From: Atherix ibis
Lineage: Eukaryota; Arthropoda; Insecta; Diptera; Athericidae
Assembly (NCBI GenBank): GCA_958298945.1
Contig: OY282606.1
Location: 71,101,622-71,165,621 of the forward strand
Length of the DNA: 64,000 nucleotides
Reading direction: 5' to 3'
Positions 30,449-41,664 of the stretch are shown piece after piece; the stretch's first letter is position 1, and each line of letters opens with the position of its first letter. Under the pieces are notes generated by a model. The model did no database searches and had not been told where the DNA came from. It saw only the letters and a program-made list of their open reading frames with translations. The position numbers were made by a program, and so were the translations under genes.

Positions 30449-30485
30449 TATAAATAGGAAAATCATAAATATTTTCATCAGTCGA
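30449..30485 (+). promoter_or_regulatory. TATA box and initiator of the secreted-protein gene
   Basis: TATAAATA at 30449-30456 and an initiator-like TCAGTC at 30478-30483. The likely start A at 30480 is 31 bp from the first T of the TATA box, the standard arthropod spacing. The ATG follows 66 bp later. Confidence 0.7.
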
Positions 30486-30545
30486 TCAGAAGTTTCAATC
30501 GCTTAATCTGTAAAAGAAAAACAGTTTATTTAAAAATCTACTAAA

Positions 30546-31901
30546 ATGTTTAAATTTGTGAGTTAATAGAACATATTTGTAAAATAATAAGAAGCGTTTA
30601 CTAATAGACATAAAAATTGTGATATTTTCTTTGTTTACTTAGATTTGTGCTCTTGCTCTAGTGACTGTTGCTATTGCAGCACCTTTTCCGGATAACCAGA
30701 ACCCACCATCGCAAGTCGGTTGGCAGCGACCATCACCAATTAATCCTGATGTGCCCAGTGATCCAAAACCACAGGAAAAATTAACCCCTGTAACCAGTCA
30801 GAAAGACAAACCTAAGCGTGAGGCTGATGATAAGGATGTTGCGTCAACTCTACCAGCTAGAACAAAGTCGGAGGAATTGAGGCCATATCATCCACCAACC
30901 CATCCACATTTGGAAAATATCCCTGAGGTACCCCGAACACAGGAGCATACCGAACAGAAACATGATCAGCATACCAGCGAACAAAAACGTACGAAACGTG
31001 ATACACAACAAAAAACTCCAGCTCAGAGTAATGTTGGGCATGCCACAACCGCAGAAAAAAAGGATGATTCGCCAAAAACAAGACCACAAACACGGGACAC
31101 TCCACAAAGGCCACCGGTACCAGCAATACACCACAGACCCGCAACACCAGAGAATAAAAAACCCCACACAACAGTGACCAATAAACCACAGACCGTAACT
31201 AATCATCAGCAACAAACTACTCAACGTCCAACAGTTGCACCAACCCAAAAAGTTCACAAACGTGATACCGAACATAAAAATCCACTACCAGCAGCAGCTC
31301 ATGTCGAACCTAACGATGATAAGAAGCCCCAGAATTTCCCTTCCCTTCTCCCCAAACCACAATTCGATCAAATCGATCAACACGACAAAAACGCACAATC
31401 GCAAAACAATCATCACAGCAGTAATTCTCCAACTCAACCACCATCCTCGGCTTCACCTGCAATTTACCAAATCCCTGCACAAACAGGCCAGCAACATTCG
31501 AATGCAGCCAATGTAAACTCACAAAATCCACACAAACGTGACGCCGATTCATCTCGAACTGTTACCGATGATAAGAAGACACCATCTCCAAGTGATACAA
31601 CGAAATCTGCTCAAGACCAACAGCCAAATAACTCACAACAGAAAAAAGACCACAAACGTGATACGGCCGCAGATAAAGAAAATAAGCAAACTGGACAAAA
31701 TCCTTTCTCATATATTCATCCAGTTCCAGTTTCACAAATTTTCGGAGGATCCCATGAGTGAGTATTATTTTGAATTCATTAGTTTTGATTTTAAATATCA
31801 TTAAATTTATCAATTTATATTGTTTCTAAAGTAAAAAAGATTCACCAACGACAACAGAATCTCCATTGACAACCGTGAAAACTAATGTTAAGACGAACTA
31901 A
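30546..31901 (+). CDS. secreted Pro/Thr/Gln-rich protein with repeated dibasic KRD sites
   Basis: Three exons: 30546-30557 (MFKF), 30643-31757 and 31832-31901, with GT-AG introns and matching phases, giving 398 residues. Residues 1-17 form a signal peptide (MFKFICALALVTVAIAA, cleavage before PFPDNQ). The mature part is hydrophilic, without Cys, and rich in Pro, Thr, Gln, Lys, His and Asp. Dibasic sites followed by an acidic or small residue recur: KREAD at 62-63, KRDTQQ at 122-123, HKRDTEH at 210-211, HKRDADS at 302-303 and HKRDTAA at 342-343, several followed by DDKK segments. This resembles a precursor cut by furin/PC-type proteases, or a mucin-like extracellular protein with likely O-glycosylation at TTTESPLTT near the end. 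I do not recognise the family. Reading through intron 2 would give an earlier stop (SHE). Confidence 0.85.
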
Positions 31902-32031
31902 ATATCCAGTTTCTTGGCTTCATAATTTGTTGAAAGTCTCTTGATTTTTCTTGATTCTGATTTATGCGCTAATTCGATTTGCTTCTGATCTACAATGAAT
32001 TATTTTAGTATTTTTGTTCAATTTCGATAAA

Positions 32032-32037
32032 AATAAA
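32032..32037 (+). terminator. polyadenylation signal AATAAA of the secreted-protein gene
   Basis: AATAAA 131 bp after the stop codon, within a cluster of overlapping AATAAA hexamers. Confidence 0.65.
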
Positions 32038-32059
32038 TAATAAATAAAAATAGAAGAAA

Positions 32060-32851
32060 AGTGTTTGATCATTTAATTAGTATCGTTTCGGTTCATTAAT
32101 TTAGAGGAAATGGAATTCAATGAGTTTGCAAACGACACGAGATAATGTTCTAATCTTAAGTATCCTAATATTGCACGATAAAAATATACTTAATTTATTG
32201 TGTTACTAATTAATAGAATTAGTGAATCATATAAAAATAAAAATATTCGACCTGCTGTCATAAATTTGCGACAGAGCATTTTCACTAACTCAGAGTTTAA
32301 ACACAAAAAGTAAAATTATTTCATATTCATTAACTTTTAAATTACAATTAAAATTATGTATGCTTTTGCTATTTTTATGAATATCATAAGTTATCGTTTA
32401 AAAGGCTGAGCTATTTTGATAAGGACATATAGGTGAGAAAAGATAATAGCAAATTTTATGGGGAATTTTCTATTAGTGAGTCGGAATTTTCACCATGACG
32501 TCTGTTTGGTAAGCAGTTTAAGAAGTTCTTCGTCGAAACTCTAATAGGAGGTTTTTTAATGAGACAGAAGTGAGAACACATCTCTGCAATGGCACGGGAG
32601 AATGGCTTGTTCAAATTTTTAATCATAAGTTAATTAAGGCATATTTTTGGGAACACTTAGTAAATAGTAGCATTAATTGTAGATATTAAAATATGCTATA
32701 GAAAATCATAGAAGTTGGAAGTTCACTCAATGTAAATGAAATTACTTGGTATTCTTATGTAACTAACTGTAGATACAATTAAATCTAGAGTATCAACCAT
32801 TCATCTACTTTTTAGGTAAATAGAAAATTAGATTTAAAGTATGGGTTATAT
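32060..32851. other. intergenic, no gene seen
   Basis: AT-rich; nothing recognised. Confidence 0.5.
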
Positions 32852-33592
32852 CAGGGGTCGGCAACCTTTTTGGGTCACTGGTCAAAATCAACCCAAAAAT
32901 ATGAGAATTAAAGAACGTTTGGGTCAGAGATATTTTCGTATTAAAGCATTTGGGTTTTTTAGTAAATAATAAGATATATTTTATTAAGAAAATAATTACA
33001 AACATAATGAACTTTATTTATACACGTTGAATGAACTTTCTTTATACACGTTCTCTTCAATATCAATGGCTCCCTTCATGTTGAACTTGTGACGTCAATT
33101 TAGTCAAGTCTGGTTTATAAAATAAAAGCATCTGATTTTTCGGTAGTTAACTTGTTCCTGTTCTTCTTTAATATAAATTTGATTTGTGAAAATATTTGCT
33201 TAAATATATAAGTTAAACCGAATGTGAACAAAGTGGCAAAGCCTATTTTTTTTAAAGCTGAAAACTTCGTAGGAAGTTATGCCCAACATGTTGTTAATAT
33301 GAGAAGATGATTTTCCAAATCTTTCAGCAATTTCTTGAATTTATCCGTCCAGAACGTTGAAATTTTAAAATCAATGGTTTCTAAACTAAAATTGTCAATT
33401 TTTAGATATTGAAAATATTTAAAACTGCAAATTTAAAACATTTTCTTCTATTTTCTCGGGCTGTATTATAAATGTAAACATTTGTCCATGTTTGTTAAAA
33501 CTTTGAAATCGATTTTTATATTCACTTTTAATGACGAAAATCCAACTTTCGAAAATATTTAGATTGCTGACAATGGCATTTCTTTGATTCTG

Positions 33593-33960
33593 TTAATTAT
33601 TTGTTTTTTTATTTGCGAAGTCGTTAAATAAGTGTTTGGAACAATTTATGAATGCGGTTTTTAAAAACTCGCCGTCTGTAAATGGTTTTCCGTTGGTACC
33701 AATGCTAAGAGCTGCATCAAAGCTTGCAGATGTAGTGTGATTGTTGTCGGTAACAAAACTCTTAAAGAATTTATTTTGTTTTCCAAAATTTAAAACATGT
33801 TTAGCAAATAAATTCAGATTTATCTTCATTTTCCATTTCACTCACATCTTTATGTTTTGAAGAAAAGTGTTGCTCAATATTGTAAGTCCTGGCGGTAATT
33901 ACATATGTACAAAAAGTCTTAAAATAATCTCTTTTTTGGTAATTTAAAAAAAAATAATAA
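33593..33960 (-). pseudogene. hAT transposase remnant (BED finger and following segment)
   Basis: The minus strand reads YNIEQHFSSKHKD, the His half of a BED-type zinc finger, near 33870-33900. It continues to FVTDNNHTTSASFDAALSIG and NGKPFTDGEFLKTAFI, a block typical of hAT transposases of the GTF2IRD2/ZBED type. The catalytic DDE domain and dimerisation region are not recognisable. Frameshifts and stops break it. Confidence 0.65.
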
Positions 33961-34316
33961 TATATATTTCACTAGGTAATAATTATTTAGCTGCGTAACT
34001 ATAATTGCATCACTATTCCTGTGCTACACGTACTGAACATGTGCTATAACTATAACTGACACACAACTGACAGAATGACATGTGCGTCCAATAACGGTTA
34101 AATTTGTTCGGATAATGTCGCTGTATTCCGCCTACTAGCATTACTGCAACTTTATAATCGACACGGATATTATATATATAAACACGTCTGTGTATAATTG
34201 CCTAGTTGTAATTGGGCTACTACTACCAACTACGGCTTCAAATTTAAATGCATGGAAGTCAATGCGATCAGTTATAATTACGCGACGCTAATTTCGATAA
34301 TATAGTGCAGCCCATA

Positions 34317-34920
34317 CTTTTCTGTTTTATTGGGAAGTAATTTCGTTTTTTTTTTTAAAATGAAAGACGATTTTCTTACAGTCAATTAATATTTTATTCA
34401 ATTAAATATTGTCCAGTGTGATCCAATACTCTTTGCCATCTTTCTGGCAGTAGCATGATTCCACGCTCATAAAACTTTTGTTCTTTGCTGGCAAAAGACT
34501 GATCCAAGTGATTTTTGACCTCCTCATTTGAATTAAACGTTTTACCATCAAAAAAATTTTGTAGAGACCAGAACAAATGATAATCGGAAGGTGCTAGGGT
34601 GTGGCAGTATATCCCATCCAAGCTCTAAAAGCTCTTACCGCGTGGTCAAACTTGTATATAGTTTCGCAATATCCTGTTGGAACACTGCACCTGTCCTATT
34701 GACCAATTCTGGCCTTTTTTCTTTAAGTGAATCATTAAATTTGTCCACCTAATGATAGTACACTTCACAATTGATCGTTGTGTTTTTTCACAAGCAAGCC
34801 TTGCTATGTCAGCTGTTCAAAATACATACGATTAGGCGACTTAAGTCAGAAGTTGGTTCTGAAAAAATAGAATTCAGTCCTCTGTTGGGAAACAACGAAA
34901 TTACTTTCCGGAGAACTCAG
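34317..34920 (-). mobile_element. MarB mariner copy 1, deleted, nested in the hAT relic
   Basis: The right terminal repeat (to 34920, before TA) contains AACGAAATTACTTTCCGGAG; the left repeat is partly eroded, with AAGTAATTTCG near 34336. A 75-codon frame at 34394-34621 (-) is the transposase C-terminus: LAPSDYHLF with the third catalytic Asp, LQNFFDGKTFNSNEEV, and a final TGQYLIE. The middle and N-terminus are mostly deleted. It shares leader sequence with copy 2 at 45751. Confidence 0.8.
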
Positions 34921-35031
34921 TATTATTTATTTTTATATATTATACTTTATTTTCGGAACTAAAGTGGATCACTTGAAATTATTAAATGGGTCACTCGGTG
35001 ACTCGCGGGTCATATGTTGCCGACTCCCCCT

Positions 35032-36129
35032 ATCCACGTTAAAAAAAACATTCATATACCAAAAAGGCAATAACTGTACATAGGCTTAGCTGTGATCACA
35101 TGGTCGTGGTCTTCTTGATCTAAAGAGAAGTATGGGATCATGAATACGAGCTTGATTTGCTTATATACAAGGTGATAACGTAATAATGCAATAACTATGC
35201 TTTATTTATATATGCATATCTGTCTTAGCTTTGCTGAGTAGTAAGTCACCTTGGAAAGTCAGTATCTAGGATTACATAAGAATTCTATTAATTTGTTTCG
35301 TATTTAAATAGTATCACGTAGTATCTTAACTAGCTTTTAATAAACATGAGTTGTCAGATTAGTGACCTGCCGGATGGATCAGTGACCCAACCCGGTGCAA
35401 TTAATAATATTCAGAAGCCATACTAACAAAACTATTTTGAATTTTTACTGTAAAAGCAGCCGACATTGAGATTCATTTTATTACTGCATAAAAGTTACTA
35501 ACAGATTAACGTCAAATTAAAAAAAAATGCATTTAAATAAAATCTCGCAGAAACATCATCTTTACTTTACAGATAATTATAAAAAAAATATTGTTACGTG
35601 CAAGATTATAAAGCAAAATTTATCCACTAAAAATATTCGCCTAAGACTGTACCAGACTAAGTTATTTTAATTAAGCTTTTTTACAATGAATTCAGACGTC
35701 CATCTGTTGGCAACATTTTTAAATACAATATTTTCAGTATTGAAGTTTTGAAAAAGCTTTGTTGATCAAGTTTAAGCGGTAGTCAGACTGTTCGCAAATA
35801 TTTAACATTAGTTAATATAAATAATATTTATATTCAAATTTTAGTTAAAAATAATTATAATGGATACGTAATTAGTTATATTTGTCTGAGAAAATGATCT
35901 GCATGTTGTATAATGTCATAGAATATATATTTTGGAAGTAGTTGTTGAAACATTATTAAACGATGAGAGATATATTAAAATTTATAAATACATTGTGCTG
36001 TTTATGTTCCAGGTCAGTTTTGTTTGGCCGCCATGTTGTTTTGACAATCGTAGAGTGGTCGATAACAAGTTATTATGGAGCATTTAACGGCGTAATAATG
36101 TGTTCAAATTATTAAAATATTTTATTTAA
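35032..36129. other. intergenic, no gene seen
   Basis: AT-rich; nothing recognised. Confidence 0.5.
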
Positions 36130-37050
36130 ATAGTTGTTCAAAAATGACTTTTACGGTGTTAATCATATGTCGAGCAAGTCAACCATTCAGCGTCTAATGA
36201 ATAATTTTGAAAATATGTATATACTGGGAGATAAATCGAAGACTGGACGACATTTAAGCCAACGTATACTTGAAGAAATTGATGCAGTGAGACAGAGTGT
36301 TGGTAAATGTCCGGGTATCTCTCATCGACGACGTGGTACAAGAATTGGGAATATCTTCATTATGTTTGTTAAAAATTCTCAAAAAATATTTGCTCTTTTT
36401 ACCTGTATAAAATTTAATTGACATAACGTCTGCAGGCGGTGCAACTGGAGTGCTCCAATTTTACAGCTCGGTACAGATGACCACCATTTTTGGCAAAAAA
36501 TCATTATGAGCGACGAAGTACACTAACTTTGTTAATAAACAGAATAGCCACTATTGGGGTACTGAAAACCCTCACCTGATATACCCAAGATTTGTGGGTG
36601 CTGGAGGCCATATTGATTTGTGGGTGCTAGAGGTAATGCTGTAATAGTTACTGGTTACCGCTATCGGGACTTGCTGGAAAACTTTTTTCTAACCGAATTA
36701 GATCAATTAGGCCTACAAACCTTGTGGTTCACACACAGCTCATGCCTAGAAGCAAATTTCGAGAGAAATTTTTTCGGGCCGAATAATGTCAAAAAGTGGT
36801 GATATCGACTGGCTCCCACAATTCCCTGATTTAAGCCCACCTGATTTTTACATATAAGAGATACTTGAAGGAAATGGTGTAGACTAATAAACTAACAATA
36901 ACCTCGATGCTGTAAGATAACATTCGAAATGAAATTGCTGAAATAACACCAGAAGTCTGCGAAAATGTTATGAAAAATGTGCTTAAAAGAGCTCGCCTTT
37001 ACGCTGCGGTCAGAGGCGGGCATACATAATATTAAAGACCATATAATCAA
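36130..37050 (+). pseudogene. MarF: decayed Tc1/mariner-superfamily transposase
   Basis: Shifting frames carry a recognisable order of blocks: SSKSTIQRLMNNFEN and GDKSKTGRHLSQ (DNA-binding part with linker, 36167-36265), EIDAVRQSVGKCPG, then after a deletion VTGYRYRDLLENFFLTELDQLGLQTLWF (36650-36730), a WLPQFPDLSPPDFY-like catalytic block near 36810-36850, and RNEIAEITPEVCENVMKNVLKRA near 36925-36995. Many stops and shifts; clearly dead. The same family appears at 61620-62210. Confidence 0.7.
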
Positions 37051-37134
37051 TCAATAAAGTATAAATTATAAAATTTTATTTCATTTAAAAGTAATTAAAA
37101 AAAGAATTCGACCTGGAATATAATAACAGGCGTC

Positions 37135-37189
37135 TCATTTTTGACAGGTTATTGCTAAGTAGTTAGCAATAACCTGCCAAAAAAAATGA
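37135..37189. repeat. inverted repeat beside the MarF relic
   Basis: CAGGTTATTGCTAA (37145-37158) and TTAGCAATAACCTG (37163-37176) are perfectly complementary around a 4-nt loop. Outward, TCATTTTTGA pairs with CCAAAAAAAATGA with one mismatch and three extra A, extending the arms to about 24 bp. Confidence 0.8.
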
Positions 37190-38113
37190 AATACTGCAGA
37201 GTATCTTCACTTTGGCATGCCACCCTCTTTTGGTGTTGCTCACGATTCATCCGAAACTTGCGCATCTTCATCCACTCTTTGGAAAGTAGAATAAAATTAT
37301 TTTCAATTCAATTTAATTTTTCAGTCAAACTAATTAACTTACTTAACAAACAAACAAGTTCAAATAATCTCAAATATGTATATTTAATTCATTGTGTGTT
37401 TACCGAAATTAAAAGGATGGCAATTATATTTTAATAAACTAAATTTACCGTTTGATATTTAAAAAAAAAACAAATTACAGTTCTCTACTAAAGAGTTTAC
37501 TGAAAAAATACCATCATCGCCATCTTTTATTTAATGCGCTAGTTTGCGCCATCTATCAACATTAGTTACAAATAAAACATAACGGATAAAACGTAAGGGA
37601 CAGACATACCACCGTAATTGTACAATATATACAATATATATATTAATTAAATATTATTATAAAAAAATGAGAAAATTTTTATAAACATTTTGGATTTGTC
37701 ATAATCCATTTTTATAGAAAAACGAAATGATTTATTCCACCTAATTAAGGGTCATGCGGCAATAAATCAATGTTTTAAAAAAAAAATTATGAATACGATT
37801 TTATAGTCATAAACAATAATTTCTATATAAAATCTAAAACTGTCTGTAGGTTCCAATTTAGTTCTCTGCCTTGTATCCTTTGAATTTGACCATAAAAATG
37901 GCCCTGCATTTTCTACAAAAAACTATAATTCTCACCATCTGCGGTAGTTTTAACTTTGAGGTGTAAATGAATATATACTGTAATTTGTATTTTGCAAAAA
38001 TTGTGTTTATTTATATTTTTTCTCTTCATAATTTGTCTATGCTTTTATATAAATAAAACCATAGTAAATCACAACAGAAATCGGAATAGAATTACCATAT
38101 AACGCAGAAAATA
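37190..38113. other. intergenic, no gene seen
   Basis: AT-rich; nothing recognised. Confidence 0.5.
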
Positions 38114-38859
38114 CGAGGTCTGTTCAAAAAGTATCGCGAATTTTCGCGGGTTACGTATATTCGATTTTTTGTGGCGTTATGTTGGTACTCATGTTTCTCA
38201 CTTATACTGATAAGCTCGGCCATTTTGAATATTCAGTTAATTTTTGACAGCTGCTTTGTTTGCACGTATATTTTGCCTCGTCTTCTATTTTTGTCCATTC
38301 CAAAAAATGGATCAAAGAATCTGTATCAAACTTTGTGTGAAAAACAAAACTAATTGCGCGGACGCATTCCGAATTTTGACTGTGGCATATGGTGAAGCTA
38401 CCTTGGACCGAAGCAACGTTTATCGGTGATACAAAATGGTCTCAGAAGGCCGAAAAGATGTGAACGACGAAAAGCGAATGTGAAGGTTTTGCTTACAGTT
38501 TTCTTCATCATGAGTTCTTGCCACAGAGTAGAACGGTCAATGAGGAATATTTTTGGAAGAACAAAAGTTGTCTTCTGTCATTTTTGTCCAAAAACAACAC
38601 ACTAATAATGCCGCAGCCACCGTATTCCCCAGATCTGACCCACTGTGACTTTTTCTTGTTCCGATACTGAAGAGCCCCATGAAAGGACGATGCTACGCTA
38701 CGATTGGGGAGATAAATAAAAATTTTGTGAAAACATTGGCACAAAAGTGTATAATATCTGGTGGAGATTACTTTGAAGGGAACAAAATAGATATTCATCA
38801 ATAAATAAATAATTTTTGAAAAAAACACAAAATTGACGATACTTTTTGAACAGACCTCG
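38114..38859 (+). mobile_element. MarC copy 2, internally deleted mariner
   Basis: 746 bp between inverted repeats containing GGTCTGTTCAAAAAGTATCG, flanked by TA (38112-38113 and 38860-38861). The N-terminal transposase (DQRICIKLCVKNKTNCADAFRI, about 38309-38480) is interrupted by a stop (TGA in YRWYKM). It jumps from the VNDEKR codons to VKVLLTVFF, and later loses the second catalytic segment; YSPDLTHCDFFLF remains near 38625-38665. It is non-autonomous. Confidence 0.9.
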
Positions 38860-38861
38860 TA

Positions 38862-41159
38862 TTATTTAAAATTTCATATACGAAGTATTTAAATATAATT
38901 TTCATATAAAATTCAATTTATAGATGGAAAAATTTTAAAATATAAAATATTTAAATATATAAATATCATCAAAAAAAATTTATTAACTAATTTATATGCA
39001 ACTATTTGAAGTTGTTAGTAATCATTAAGATCTCATAAAAATAATTTTCAAATAGTGAAATGTGAACTTTTTTCTAATAGTTAATGATATGAAAACATAT
39101 CTCAAAATGAATCTATTCTTTGAAAACTTTCTTCTTTTACAGTTATACCAATAACTTTATGCAAATTCCTTTTAGTAAAAATAGTGAGAAAAAAAAAGAA
39201 TTAAACATCAGATAAAATTTCATATTGTCATCATCAACAAATCATTAAATTGGGATTATACCAAATTATTAGTTATAAAACAAAGCTTAATGAAATAATT
39301 TGAATAAAATCTATTTGAGTATCTAAAAAGAATAACCGAAATGGGCTAGAAACTATCTGTTCTCACATCATCATGAACGTTGTGGTATGGCTCACAAGTT
39401 CGTTTTTGCTGAATCATAGACTTAGGAATTCTGAATTTTGTGAACATTTCTTATCATACAGAATCAGTTACGTGTAATTTTTCTCGAGTAGTAAAAGAAA
39501 TTTCATTTCAAAACACCGTAACTATATCAATATTAATCGTCTTAAAGTCATTCTATTATTCTTGAAATGTTTTTTTTTCTTGGCAATGAACCCTCATAGT
39601 TCTTATGATTAATACAAATAAAAATTCAGAACACTTACTAGTATAAACTCAAACGTACACAATAATTTATATTTTATTCATAGTTTACTTGGAAACGTAA
39701 AGGACAAAAGAGAAAGCCCCTGCGAGTTTGGTGAATCAGAAAAACTGTACAGAACGAACTGAATAGTAAGTGAGCTGTTTATTAGAGGTTTCGTATTACT
39801 CGTAATATACATTAATATGTCGACTCTATTAGAAAAGATTGAGACTTCTTGATATCAAAAATTTCATCGGCCAAATTGTGAGCGAGGAGCTACTAAACTA
39901 GGTGTATTTTTTTCCAGGTGTATTTTTTTCAATGTTCATACAATTTCACCACAGATTTGAATTTTTTCAAGATCACAGCACAAAGACCTCGAATAACTAT
40001 AATATTGACAAAACTATTTAGCACATTTACAATGATTCCAAGAAACATGACCATAAGTTCAACGAACTAATTATTGACCTCAACAATGTTCGTCTACAAT
40101 CTACACAAGTGATATGACTTTAATTATTTTACATTTTTTCACGAATCTTGCACAAATCGAATTACGTATATAACGAGTTGGACGATTGAGCATGTTTTTC
40201 AATAATTTTTTTGATGAATAACTTTAGTGAAAAACTATTTCTTAAATGGTCTTTATTTTATTTTTTCGAAAACATAATAAGATATTTATTGCAATAAACA
40301 GGTGGAAGTGATATTATAATATTGTTGACTTCATTTTAAGGTCAATATTATGAATAGGCATCTATTTACTATAATTTATGACAGTTGATAGTGTATTAAA
40401 AGCTTTTTCTTAGAATTATTTCCAAAATTTTTATGAATAATATTTTCGTTAGGAAATAGAAAAATTTTGTCAGCCTTGATGACATAATATTTAATTATTG
40501 TAAAAACGATTTTAATTATTAAATTTTCTAGAACTGGTCGAACTTTTCATACCAAAATATTTATTTAAAAAAAAAATGCAATTAAACTTCTTTTTTAGAA
40601 CTACTTGATAAGCAGTTATTCTTGAGCCCCGAATAAACATTAAAAAGGGGCCAAAACTGAAGAAATATTCCCAATAATTGGTTAGATTATTGAACAATAA
40701 TGTTTGAACCTACACAATCGGCCATAGGCATTGCTAGGATATGACCTTCTGGAAACTTCTTCTAAATTAAGAATAATTTTTTCCCAATTGGTCCTATAAT
40801 TGCAGGACGGAATAGGAGCCTAACACTTTCAATAACCATGCATAGATTCAATAGAATACGGCCAAATCCAGGACTTTTATCATGTTCAATTCAATCCACA
40901 CATGGGGTAAGTAGCGGTATTCGATGAAGGAGGCTTCAACTCCCTTCAACTGTAAGCTTTTAGTTTGATTTTCGAGAACAAAAAAAAACCTGTAAAACTA
41001 CAAGAAAACCCTTTTGTGATAAAAATTGTTAATGGATATGTCTATCAGGAGGCGTCCAAGGGTCTACAATGTTCGATCTAACGCAAAGAATGTTTTTTTC
41101 CTATAAAACAATTAAAATTTAACACACTATTAATAGACTTTAATATTAACAACGCCATG
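38862..41159. other. intergenic, no gene seen
   Basis: About 2.3 kb, AT-rich; no coding sequence or repeat family recognised. Confidence 0.5.
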
Positions 41160-41400
41160 ACCTTACAACAGCCATCACTCATTCTACATTTTTACGAGTT
41201 TTCAATGTTGAAGGCATCTCTAAGCTAGCTTTGTTATTATTTCTAGACCCTCCAAAAATGGTTTGTGTCACCAAAAACCATGTGTTCTTTATAAGGAATA
41301 TTCTCCATAGGCTCGCTGCAACTTTTCGAAAGTTAAATTCTTGTATCACCAAACTTAACATAGAATTTGTTGGCACAACGTTGCTCTAAAAATCGTTGTT
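41160..41400 (-). pseudogene. very decayed mariner N-terminal region (tentative)
   Basis: In shifting minus-strand frames the order of a mariner DNA-binding domain can be followed: LEQRCANKFYVKFGDT, then a WRIFLIKN-like piece in the place of the usual AYGD helix, and KTRKNVE followed by VMAVV, which corresponds to the linker and start of the second helix-turn-helix. No catalytic region or terminal repeat is seen. Confidence 0.35.
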
Positions 41401-41590
41401 CCACTTTTCATAATGTTTTCATATGATCGTGCAGTTACCGGACGAGGTTGAAACTTGTACCGTACGCTTAGAAGTCCTCTTATAATGGACTAACGTACAA
41501 GCTATAATATATGGAAGAAAAGTCGACAGTATTCCCAGATTGCTGTCAGTGATGCTACTCTTATAAATTTTCTGCGACAAATCGTACATT

Positions 41591-41664
41591 TTTTTGTTGC
41601 AGTTTTTGATAATATTAAAGGACTGATAAAATTTTTAATATTATCAAAAACTGCATAAAAAAAA
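41591..41664. repeat. 22-bp perfect inverted repeat (hairpin)
   Basis: TGCAGTTTTTGATAATATTA plus AA (41598-41619) is perfectly complementary to 41634-41655 across a 14-nt loop. T- and A-runs outside extend the pairing after one mismatch. Confidence 0.85.

Larger units (their letters stand above)
32852..35031 (-). mobile_element. decayed hAT transposon with a nested mariner
   Basis: The left end CAGGGGTCGGCAACCTTTTT and the right end, in reverse complement GGGGGAGTCGGCAACATATG, are imperfect inverted repeats of the type seen in hAT elements. Transposase remnants lie between them on the minus strand. An 8-bp target duplication is not recognisable. MarB copy 1 lies inside (about 34317-34920). 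Confidence 0.75.

Noticed and set aside
30661..30663. Start of the secreted protein at 30661
   Set aside because: That codon is GTG inside the signal peptide; the ATG is in a small upstream exon at 30546 joined by a GT-AG intron.
30850..31275. 141-codon Trp/Cys-rich minus-strand frame
   Set aside because: Antisense of the secreted-protein exon.
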